A stretch of 57,500 nucleotides of DNA. Source: Roseibium denhamense (GTDB lineage Bacteria > Pseudomonadota > Alphaproteobacteria > Rhizobiales > Stappiaceae). The notes below the pieces were generated by a model. That model worked only from the letters and a program-made list of their open reading frames with translations, was not told the DNA's origin and ran no database searches. The DNA lies in assembly GCF_009711415.1 (NCBI RefSeq), contig NZ_SMLZ01000087.1, forward strand, positions 1 through 57,500. The letters run 5' to 3'. Numbering within the stretch: the stretch's first letter is position 1; the number at the start of each line of letters is the position of its first letter. The position numbers were made by a program, and so were the translations under genes. Below are positions 17,272 to 24,315 of this stretch, piece after piece.

Positions 17272-18306
17272 ATGGGTTTCAAGATCGCAATCGCTGGCGC
17301 AACCGGAAACGTTGGCCGGGAGATGCTGGATATTCTCGCAGAGCGCGGCTTTCCGGCTGATGAAGTTGTCGCCCTGGCGTCCCGCCGCTCTCAGGGAACG
17401 GAAGTCTCCTTCGGGGATAAAACTCTGAAAGTCCAGGCGATGGAGAATTACGACTTCTCCGATACCGATATCTGCCTGATGTCCGCTGGCGGCACCATTT
17501 CCAAAGAATGGTCCCCAAGGATCGGCGCCAAGGGCTGCGTTGTCATCGACAACTCTTCCGCCTGGCGCTATGACGCGGACGTGCCGTTGATCGTTCCTGA
17601 AGTGAATGCCGATGCCATTACCGGCTTCACCAAAAAGAACATCATCGCCAACCCAAACTGCTCCACTGCACAGCTTGTGGTCGCTCTGAAGCCGCTTCAT
17701 GATCACGCCAAGATCAAGCGCGTTGTCGTTTCCACGTACCAGTCGGTTTCCGGCGGCGGCAAGGACGCGATGGAAGAGCTGTTCAACCAGACCCGTGCGG
17801 TTTTCGTGAACGACCCGATCGAGCCGGAAAAATTCACCAAGCGGATCGCCTTCAACGTGATCCCGCATATCGACAGCTTCATGGAAGACGGCTACACCAA
17901 GGAAGAATGGAAGGTGCTGGCCGAAACCAAGAAGATGCTTGATCCGAAGATCAAGGTGACCTGCACCGCGGTGCGCGTGCCGGTTTTCATCGGCCACTCG
18001 GAAAGCGTCAACATCGAGTTTGAAAACGAGATTACAGCCGAGGAAGCCCGCAACATTCTGCGCGAAGCGCCCGGTTGCCTCGTCATCGACAAGCAGGAAG
18101 ACGGCGGCTATATCACGCCTTACGAATCGGCCGGTGAAGATGCGACCTATATCAGCCGGATCCGTGAAGACGCGACCGTCGAGAACGGGCTGAACATGTG
18201 GGTGGTTTCCGACAACCTGCGCAAAGGTGCGGCGCTCAACACAGTCCAGATCGCCGAGGTTCTTGTGAACCGTGGCTTGATCTCCCCGAAAAAGGCAGCT
18301 GCCTAA
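17272..18306 (+). CDS. asd: aspartate-semialdehyde dehydrogenase
   Basis: A 344-residue enzyme reducing aspartyl phosphate to aspartate semialdehyde, the branch point to lysine/diaminopimelate, threonine and methionine. The N-terminal NADP motif is IAGATGNVGREML (7-19), and the catalytic cysteine is C130 in NPNCSTAQ. AGGACC lies upstream of the ATG. A clear terminator follows directly, so it is probably transcribed alone from the 392-base upstream gap. Identification is firm. Confidence 0.97.
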   Translation: MGFKIAIAGATGNVGREMLDILAERGFPADEVVALASRRSQGTEVSFGDKTLKVQAMENYDFSDTDICLMSAGGTISKEWSPRIGAKGCVVIDNSSAWRYDADVPLIVPEVNADAITGFTKKNIIANPNCSTAQLVVALKPLHDHAKIKRVVVSTYQSVSGGGKDAMEELFNQTRAVFVNDPIEPEKFTKRIAFNVIPHIDSFMEDGYTKEEWKVLAETKKMLDPKIKVTCTAVRVPVFIGHSESVNIEFENEITAEEARNILREAPGCLVIDKQEDGGYITPYESAGEDATYISRIREDATVENGLNMWVVSDNLRKGAALNTVQIAEVLVNRGLISPKKAAA

Positions 18307-18316
18307 ATCTGATTAG

Positions 18317-18341
18317 ACGGGCGCCTCGGGCGCCCGTTTTT
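18317..18341 (+). terminator. Rho-independent terminator after asd
   Basis: The perfect stem ACGGGCGC / GCGCCCGT (18317-18324 with 18330-18337) is followed by a T-run to 18341. It lies 10 bases after the asd stop. Confidence 0.9.
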
Positions 18342-18387
18342 AACTGCCCTGCCTTCTTGTTCGTCTTCATTCACAGAGTTTGATCTC

Positions 18388-19128
18388 ATGACCGAGGCAT
18401 TCGCCGGGTCCTTCCAGGATTTCCTGCTGGCTAACCCCAATGCCAGGTTCACGGATTGGCTCGCCGACCGCGCCGAACCGCACTGGAGCGCCGCCACCGG
18501 TCATGTGTTCACCAAGGCCATCGGCGACGGCACGATGCCGGAAGACGCCTACGCGCGCTATCTCATTGAAGACTATACTTTCATAACCGATCTTGCCGCG
18601 ACACTCGGCTATCTGGTGGCAAAGGCCCCGTCGATGCGCTCCAAGGCGCGGCTCGCCGGATTTCTCGCGTTGTTGACGTCGGAGGAAAACGACTACTTCC
18701 TGCGCTCGTTCGAGGCGCTTGGGGTTTCTCCGGCCACTTATGAAACCGCCGCGCAGGGACCGGTCACACGTGCGTTTGCCAACCTGTTGATGTCTTCGGC
18801 TGGCCAGGGCACCTATGCTGAGGGCCTGGCGTGCTTGCTTTGCGCGGAATGGTGTTACCTGACCTGGGGGCTGCGGGAGGCCCGCAAGCCGCGCCCGGAA
18901 CAATTTTATCTCGCCGAATGGATCGACCTTCACGCCGTTGAGGGTTTTGAAAGTTTCGTCAACTGGATCCGGGAGGAAATGGACCACACCGGCGCTGCGT
19001 TGCCTCCTTCAGAGCAGCAAAAAATCGCCGATCTGTTCCGGCAAATGTGCATTCTGGAAGTCGCCTTCTTTGACGCTGCTTGGACCGGAACACCCGGCGC
19101 CGCCGCCAGCAAGACCAGCGGGGTCTAG
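18388..19128 (+). CDS. TenA/THI-4 family protein (aminopyrimidine aminohydrolase-like)
   Basis: A 246-residue all-helical protein of the TenA/PqqC/haem-oxygenase-like fold. Recognisable elements are YARYLIEDYTFI near residues 52-63 and CLLCAEWCYLTWG around 148-160, which supplies the conserved cysteine region. A C-terminal acidic helix is also present. TenA enzymes salvage thiamin pyrimidine breakdown products; class assignment from sequence alone is tentative. It forms a likely operon with the EamA transporter 6 bases downstream, compatible with salvage plus transport. Confidence 0.82.
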   Translation: MTEAFAGSFQDFLLANPNARFTDWLADRAEPHWSAATGHVFTKAIGDGTMPEDAYARYLIEDYTFITDLAATLGYLVAKAPSMRSKARLAGFLALLTSEENDYFLRSFEALGVSPATYETAAQGPVTRAFANLLMSSAGQGTYAEGLACLLCAEWCYLTWGLREARKPRPEQFYLAEWIDLHAVEGFESFVNWIREEMDHTGAALPPSEQQKIADLFRQMCILEVAFFDAAWTGTPGAAASKTSGV

Positions 19129-19134
19129 CAGCCT

Positions 19135-20028
19135 GTGTTCATTTATGAAGCCGCTGCCGTTGGCGCCGCCGCCTTGTGGGCCATTGGCGGCCTGATTTCA
19201 GCCGCACCATCCCAGCATCTTGGCGCCATCGCGTTCAACAAGATCCGCATGATCCTGGTGTTTGCGATGCTGGCCGGATATGTGGCGCTGACCACGGGCT
19301 GGACGTCGATCACCCCGGACCACTATCTGCCTCTGATCCTGTCCGGTTTCATTGGCATCTTTCTTGGCGACACCGCCCTTTTCCTGACCTTGAACCGCAT
19401 GGGACCGCGCCGGACGGCCATGCTGTTCTCGCTGAATGCCCCCATGTCCGTCATCCTGGGCTGGATCTTTCTGTCGGAAGAGCTCACGCCGATACAGATT
19501 GCGGGAATTGCGCTTACGTTTGCGGGTGTTCTCCTGGCCATCCGCTTCGGAAAACGGCCATCGCAGCTGCATCAATGGGAAAGCATCAAGGGCCCCTTGT
19601 GGGCAGGTGTTCTGCTTGGTCTGGCAGCTGCGCTCTCACAGTCCATCGGATCTCTGATTGCGCGACCGGTCATGGAAACCGGCGCCGACCCTGTTGCCGC
19701 CTCCAGTATCCGCGTCGGTGTTGCAGCCCTTGGTCTGATTGTCCTCACGCAGCTGCCATTCACCTGGGTCAAGCCGGCCGGAAAGATGACCGTGCCGATC
19801 CTTGCAGTCGTCGCCTTGTCGGGCCTGATCGGGATGGGGATCGGCATGACGCTGATCCTGTTCGCCCTGACAGGCGGCGAAGTCGGCATTATCGCGACGC
19901 TCTCGGCCACCACCCCCGCGCTCATGCTGCCGATGCTGTGGTGGCGGACCAAAGAAATTCCGGCCCTTGGCGCCTGGGCCGGTGCCGGTCTGGTTGTTGT
20001 GGGCAGTGCATTGCTGTTTTTAAACTGA
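19135..20028 (+). CDS. EamA/DMT family transporter
   Basis: A 297-residue membrane protein with about ten hydrophobic helices arranged as two EamA repeats. The first repeat ends near IAGIALTFAGVLLAI, and the second begins at GVLLGLAAALSQSIG. It starts with GTG 6 bases after the TenA-like stop. DMT transporters move metabolites such as amino acids or nucleobases; the substrate here is unknown. Context with TenA allows, but does not prove, a thiamin-related substrate. It converges on a minus-strand gene 36 bases away. Confidence 0.88.
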   Translation: MFIYEAAAVGAAALWAIGGLISAAPSQHLGAIAFNKIRMILVFAMLAGYVALTTGWTSITPDHYLPLILSGFIGIFLGDTALFLTLNRMGPRRTAMLFSLNAPMSVILGWIFLSEELTPIQIAGIALTFAGVLLAIRFGKRPSQLHQWESIKGPLWAGVLLGLAAALSQSIGSLIARPVMETGADPVAASSIRVGVAALGLIVLTQLPFTWVKPAGKMTVPILAVVALSGLIGMGIGMTLILFALTGGEVGIIATLSATTPALMLPMLWWRTKEIPALGAWAGAGLVVVGSALLFLN

Positions 20029-20064
20029 CGCTTTCGGGCATCAATTTTTAAAAGACACCGCGCG

Positions 20065-20679
20065 TCACGATCTGTCAGAAGGCACCGTGATCACGATTGT
20101 GCCCAGTGCCAAACAGCATGCGGACAAAAGATCGTCGTCCGCCAAGCCCGCGCGCAGCCTCAGAACCCAGTCAAAGTCTGCAAAAAGTCTCCGGACCTTT
20201 CCAAACAATCCCTTTGGCGGCTCGGGATTGCGCGGCTCCCGCGAGATGTAACCGATGATCTCGCCGCCTTTCATCAGATGGTATGCATCCGGCCAGCCGT
20301 TCAAGGCATTGCGCAGGAGCTGATCTTTCAGCTTGGTTGCATCCAGCATCGCCAGCTCTGCCCCGGAGCGGATCTGCGCTTTCCAGCCCGTTGATGCAAG
20401 ATTGGGAGCTTTCAAGTACCCGGCTTGGGCCTTATTATCCATGAAGACCCAGCTCATCCCGCCCAGACCGGTCTTGCCTTCAAGAGACCCGTTGGACCCG
20501 GAATGGCTTGTAACCTCAGTCCGGCCCATCATGCTCCGCTTCGAAAACAGGAACTCGAAGCAATGATCAGATTGATCGGCAACCACCGAGTAGCGCTCGA
20601 CCGTGCCTTTGGGCAGATCGGCCGCGTTGGTCGTCCGCTGAATCCGATAGGAGATAGGAAAATCACTGATCCGGTGCAT
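20065..20679 (-). CDS. conserved hypothetical protein
   Basis: A 204-residue protein without a signal peptide. It is mixed alpha/beta, with a C-terminal DFDWVLRLRAGLADDDLLSACCLALGTIVI segment that is hydrophobic enough to be a buried helix or membrane-associated segment. The repeated strand pattern with GYISREPR and the ending loosely recall LURP-one/scramblase-like (tubby fold) proteins; this is a weak impression only. Start at 20679 has GGGAA upstream. It lies 57 bases downstream of the DinB gene on the same strand. Confidence 0.68.
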   Translation of the reverse strand: MHRISDFPISYRIQRTTNAADLPKGTVERYSVVADQSDHCFEFLFSKRSMMGRTEVTSHSGSNGSLEGKTGLGGMSWVFMDNKAQAGYLKAPNLASTGWKAQIRSGAELAMLDATKLKDQLLRNALNGWPDAYHLMKGGEIIGYISREPRNPEPPKGLFGKVRRLFADFDWVLRLRAGLADDDLLSACCLALGTIVITVPSDRS

Positions 20680-20736
20680 CTTGTGTTCCCAGGGTCAGGA
20701 GCCATTCTCAGTAAAAAGGAATTGCCGAAACGGCCA

Positions 20737-21237
20737 TTACATCAAATCCGGCATGAACGGCAGATCGGTTACACCAATATCAATCCCGGCCTGGGTTAAA
20801 AGCGTCGAAATCTGGCCCCGATGATGCGTCTGGTGATTGAACATGTGGGTCACCAAGAGCCATTTCGGGCGGACCTTGGTGAGACCGCGCGTGTTCGTCC
20901 ATTCCAGCTCCCCGGCCAGCCATTCCGGCGTCAGCGTTCCGGTGAAGGCAATAATGTCGCCGGCGATTGCCAGATGCGCCGATTTCAGGCCTCCAAAGTC
21001 GGCGTAAAGATCAACACCCATGCCCTTGATCTCATAAGGATGCCCTGTAAACCGGCTCATCCATGCGCGGTCCGCAAACAATAAATGGTTCAATGTCGAG
21101 TGGACGGACTTGAAGAAGGCGCCCCGGTCCCGCTTCCGCTCCTCGTCGGTCATCTGACCCGACGCAGCGTATAGTTTCTCGCTCATCCAGAGATTGTAGG
21201 CGGCCATACGCCTGTACAGGGCCGGATCGGCGCTCAT
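20737..21237 (-). CDS. DinB family protein
   Basis: A 166-residue four-helix protein of the DinB/YfiT superfamily. The metal-binding histidines are visible in HSTLNHLLFADRAW (helix 2) and HMFNHQTHHRGQ (near residue 135). DinB-like proteins are metal-dependent and include thiol transferases; the role is usually unknown. The frame is open upstream to 21303, overlapping the carbonic anhydrase gene, but the ATG at 21237 gives the normal start. It follows the carbonic anhydrase stop by 10 bases. Confidence 0.86.
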   Translation of the reverse strand: MSADPALYRRMAAYNLWMSEKLYAASGQMTDEERKRDRGAFFKSVHSTLNHLLFADRAWMSRFTGHPYEIKGMGVDLYADFGGLKSAHLAIAGDIIAFTGTLTPEWLAGELEWTNTRGLTKVRPKWLLVTHMFNHQTHHRGQISTLLTQAGIDIGVTDLPFMPDLM

Positions 21238-21247
21238 GCCGGGCCCC

Positions 21248-21922
21248 TTATTCGGCCGCGGCAATGGGGATTGGAATTGCCTTCGGGCCGTTTGCCGTTT
21301 CAAACCGCTCTGTGGCCGGATCCATCACCCGGAGTTCCGCAGACCCGATGTCAAACCAGGCGCCGTGCAGCTGCAGCTCCCCGCGTTCTACAGCCTCTTT
21401 GATGAACGGAAAAGTCATCAGGTTCTTCAAGGACTGGCGGACACCGGCATATTCCATGGCCAGCTGCGGATCTTCAATCTTGTCGACCGGCATGCAAGCC
21501 ATAGAGATGGCTGCCGGTTCCAGGAGCTTGATCCAGCGGCCGATGAACCCGCTCGGCGGGTGATCCTGATTGGCACTTTCCCGGAAGGCTTGAATGCCGC
21601 CGCACTTGCAATGCCCCATGACGACGATGTGCTTCACATGAAGACCCGTCACACCATACTCGATGGCTGCACTTGTACCGTGCTGGCCCTCGGTGGCCTC
21701 GAACGGTGGAACCAGATTGGCGACATTACGCACGACAAACAGCTCGCCCGGACCGGCCCCAAAGATACCTTCCGGCGTCACGCGGCTATCGCAGCAGGAA
21801 ACCACCATGACGTCCGGGGTCTGACCGTAGATCGCCAGGTGTTCCTGGATTTCCTTGTGGCGCACAAAGCCCTTGTTCAGATAACGGCTGTATCCGCTCA
21901 GCAGTTCGGATGGGAAAGCCAT
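21248..21922 (-). CDS. beta-class carbonic anhydrase
   Basis: A 224-residue zinc enzyme interconverting CO2 and bicarbonate. The zinc and catalytic residues are C43, D45 and R47 (CCDSR), and H104 and C107 (HCKC). The length fits the family. It is followed by DinB and preceded, after a 233-base gap, by SbtB- and SbtA-like genes on the same strand. The group therefore looks like an inorganic carbon uptake and conversion module. No signal peptide is present, so it acts in the cytoplasm. Confidence 0.95.
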   Translation of the reverse strand: MAFPSELLSGYSRYLNKGFVRHKEIQEHLAIYGQTPDVMVVSCCDSRVTPEGIFGAGPGELFVVRNVANLVPPFEATEGQHGTSAAIEYGVTGLHVKHIVVMGHCKCGGIQAFRESANQDHPPSGFIGRWIKLLEPAAISMACMPVDKIEDPQLAMEYAGVRQSLKNLMTFPFIKEAVERGELQLHGAWFDIGSAELRVMDPATERFETANGPKAIPIPIAAAE

Positions 21923-22155
21923 CGCCGCGATCTCCTACCACTTGGCGCGCCAGAACCACCGGGTCTTGAGGAAAACACCCAATGATGCCTGGCTGCTTAG
22001 CAATCGGTCCGCGTTGGACGGCAAACCGTTTCCGGTTTGGTGTCCGCTGATCTGATTGCAGTCCAACAGTATTACGGGATCGTCTTTGCCCGCCCAATCA
22101 GGGGAAGTACTTACACGCCTTCAGCAATGCAGCTAAAGGACTGTCCAGATGCCTT

Positions 22156-22467
22156 TTAGAACCGTTCGGCGCGCAAGACCTGGCAGTCGGAAACGCAAAC
22201 GACACCGATGTGACGCTCAACAACACCGAAAGCGGCTTCCAGGAGCTGATCCAGCCGCTCAGGCCGGATGATGCAAATAATGGTTACCATGCCGCCCGCG
22301 CGCGACACCTGGCCCTCCCGGCTCCAACGCCCGGACCGGCCACTTCCGCCCAGAACCGGCAAGATCGTGTAGCCGGTCACCCCGGCACGGTCCAGGGAAT
22401 CGGTCAGACGGTTTTCCATCGGCGCTTCGATGGTGATCTCCACCCGCTTGGCCTGTTTCATTTCCAT
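22156..22467 (-). CDS. PII-like regulatory protein SbtB-like
   Basis: A 103-residue PII-like protein with beta-alpha-beta core features: KRVEITIEAPMENRL at the start, a glycine/serine-rich T-loop (VLGGSGRSGRWSREG) around 38-53, and GVVCVSDCQVLR near the end. In cyanobacteria SbtB binds adenine nucleotides including cAMP and gates the bicarbonate transporter SbtA. The cyanobacterial C-terminal redox loop is not evident. It begins 4 bases after the SbtA stop, so the pair is one operon. SbtB identity rests on this context plus fold. Confidence 0.82.
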   Translation of the reverse strand: MEMKQAKRVEITIEAPMENRLTDSLDRAGVTGYTILPVLGGSGRSGRWSREGQVSRAGGMVTIICIIRPERLDQLLEAAFGVVERHIGVVCVSDCQVLRAERF

Positions 22468-22471
22468 GCGT

Positions 22472-23467
22472 CTATCCTCCGAACGCCTGCGCCATGGTCA
22501 AGTAAAGCGGGATACCAACTGTCAGATTGAATGGGAAGGTGATCCCGAGAGACATGGTCAGATAGATGGCCGGGTTTGCATCTGGCAAGGCGACACGCAT
22601 GGCCGCGGGGACAGCGATGTAAGAGGCGGAGGCAGACAGGGTCATGAGAAGAACCGTGCCGCCCGGCGACAAGCCGATCAACAGCGCTGCGGCAAGACCG
22701 GCCAGCGAGCCGAGAACCGGCATGAGGATACCGAACAGGATAAGCCCGGGGCGCAGCTGATGCGCACTCGCCCTCAGCCCCCTCCCGGCGACAAGGCCCA
22801 TATCCAGCAGGAACAGGCACAACACGCCTTTGAACGGAGACACGATGAAGCTCTCGATATCGGCCAGGCCCTTCGGCCCGGAGATCAGACCGATTGCAAA
22901 GGAGCCGAGCAGCAGCACGATCGATCCGTTCAGGAGGATCTCACGGTAAAGACCCTTGGTATCTTGTGCTTGATCCGCTTGCTCTTTCGGACTGGAGTAG
23001 CGTGCCGCAATCCAGAGCGCCGACAAGATGGCCGGGGCCTCCATCGCAGCTGCGACAGCAACCATGTAACCTTCGCTGGCAATTCCCTGGCTCTGCAAAA
23101 CGGATGTGGCAGCCACAAAGGTGACGATCGAAATCGAACCGTAGTGACCGGCAACCGCGGCGGCATCGATCGTGCCGAGCTGCGTCATGACCCGCAACAG
23201 ACCAAAGGCTGCGAAGGGGATTGCAAAGGAAAGGACCGTGCCCGCGACCAACGAGAGTAGGAGCGTGGAGTCGACCCCATGCGAGGCCACACTGACGCCA
23301 CCCTTGAAGCCGATGGCGAACAAAAGATAGATCGATAGGGCTTTGGCTGCCGCTTCGGGTACCGAAAGATCGGACCGCACCAGCGCAGCGCCAAGACCAA
23401 GTGCAAAGAACAGGATGATCGGCGACAGAAGATTCGTCGCCGCCAGCGTCAGAACCGTATCGGCCAC
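22472..23467 (-). CDS. SbtA-like sodium-dependent bicarbonate transporter
   Basis: A hydrophobic protein of about 331 residues with ten or so membrane segments in two halves. It begins TLAATNLLSPIILFFALG, and its second half contains GILMPVLGSLAGL and SASASYIAVPAAMR, features of the SbtA family. A large polar loop around residues 155-175 separates the halves, as in SbtA. GTG at 23467 behind AAGGGG matches the family N terminus; a TTG at 23497 is an alternative. The adjacent SbtB-like gene supports bicarbonate rather than another anion, though heterotroph homologues are little studied. Confidence 0.85.
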   Translation of the reverse strand: MADTVLTLAATNLLSPIILFFALGLGAALVRSDLSVPEAAAKALSIYLLFAIGFKGGVSVASHGVDSTLLLSLVAGTVLSFAIPFAAFGLLRVMTQLGTIDAAAVAGHYGSISIVTFVAATSVLQSQGIASEGYMVAVAAAMEAPAILSALWIAARYSSPKEQADQAQDTKGLYREILLNGSIVLLLGSFAIGLISGPKGLADIESFIVSPFKGVLCLFLLDMGLVAGRGLRASAHQLRPGLILFGILMPVLGSLAGLAAALLIGLSPGGTVLLMTLSASASYIAVPAAMRVALPDANPAIYLTMSLGITFPFNLTVGIPLYLTMAQAFGG

Positions 23468-23552
23468 AGTGGCGTTACCCCTTGGCTTGAGCCGCAAGAC
23501 CGGCCTGAATGGACCCAGCGCCAGCCAAGTATACCTACGTAATCGAGGCCAT

Positions 23553-23672
23553 ATGAAACACTTTTACGGAAGATACAAGGGTGACGGGCAGATTAAGACG
23601 CTCCGCGAAGCAGATCATTCATGGGTCATCACCACAAGACTTGAGAGCCGGAAATTCAATTACCGGCTTTAG
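23553..23672 (+). CDS. possible small protein (39 aa)
   Basis: A 39-codon frame, MKHFYGRYKG to FNYRL, lies between the divergent sbtA promoter region and the 104-bp repeat. GAGG sits five bases before the ATG. It is basic and soluble, with no recognised family. The stop lies at the very edge of the repeat. It could be a chance frame. Confidence 0.28.
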   Translation: MKHFYGRYKGDGQIKTLREADHSWVITTRLESRKFNYRL

Positions 23673-23774
23673 CGCGTGTCGCATTCTTTCGGATTCATCA
23701 TGTGTCGTCTTTTGCGTTGAAATCATTGATTTTAGAAAGTGAAAGACGACACCGATCAAATGCGATTTGCTCTA
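23671..23774. repeat. 104-bp intergenic repeat, copy A
   Basis: It matches copy B at 44465-44568 with 96 of 104 identical bases by eye, including a 64-base identical core. The core holds inverted arms GTGTCGTCTTT (23702-23712) and AAAGACGACAC (23742-23752), and between them a smaller dyad AAATCA-T-TGATTT. Its right end supplies the stop codon of the minus-strand gene 23772-24143. It looks like a dispersed palindromic element and may terminate transcription. Confidence 0.88.
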
Positions 23775-24143
23775 GGTCGCAACATTCACCGTATGCTCAT
23801 CCTCGTCTGCAGACGGATCTTCATAGGCATGCCGGATATTATCGGCCGATGTGTACCCGGCCGGTCCGCGCAGGGGCTGAACGGGACCATGGTCAATTCC
23901 AGGCTCGAGCACACTGAGGGCGGTCGCCCGGTATGCGGCAACCCCATCAAGAGCATGGTCGACATAATGATGGTCATCAACGAGGACCGCAGGCTCTTCG
24001 TTGGAAGACCCTGGTTCCTGATCCGGGCGCTGTGCGTCACGCTTTTTGTGCTGACCGGCACCATGACCGTCGCGATCAGCTGGATACTCTGTCGCATGCG
24101 CCACGGATTGCGGCCCCTTGGGCCTTTCAATCGTGTTCGCCAT
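23772..24143 (-). CDS. small hydrophilic hypothetical protein
   Basis: A 123-residue, highly polar protein rich in Asp, Glu, His, Pro and Gly (DDHHYVDHALDGVAAY in the middle), with no signal peptide or membrane segment. It is probably largely disordered. AGGAGG seven bases before the ATG strongly supports translation. Its stop codon lies inside the end of repeat copy A. The overlapping plus-strand frame (23739-24170) is a shadow. No family recognised. Confidence 0.66.
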   Translation of the reverse strand: MANTIERPKGPQSVAHATEYPADRDGHGAGQHKKRDAQRPDQEPGSSNEEPAVLVDDHHYVDHALDGVAAYRATALSVLEPGIDHGPVQPLRGPAGYTSADNIRHAYEDPSADEDEHTVNVAT

Positions 24144-24205
24144 TTCGGCCTCCTGGCCTTCACAGAATAACCGCCTTCTGGCGGCCTTAACAGAGTATGT
24201 GAAAA

Positions 24206-24219
24206 ATTCGTTAACGAAT
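24206..24219. promoter_or_regulatory. perfect 14-bp palindrome upstream of the hydrophilic protein gene
   Basis: ATTCGTTAACGAAT is a perfect dyad 62 bases before the start of the minus-strand gene 23772-24143. Its position and symmetry suit a binding site for a dimeric regulator. The regulator is unknown. Confidence 0.4.
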
Positions 24220-24315
24220 ACTTACGTAGCGGAACCAAAATCCAATCGGTCACAGCAGACAATAAGACACGCTTCCGCTTCGTGATGCGTGCGACCGAGA
24301 CCCGCCGGGAAGTAT

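Noticed and set aside
23739..24170. 143-codon plus-strand frame opposite the hydrophilic protein
   Set aside because: It starts inside the repeat and has no ribosome site, while the minus-strand frame has AGGAGG at proper distance.
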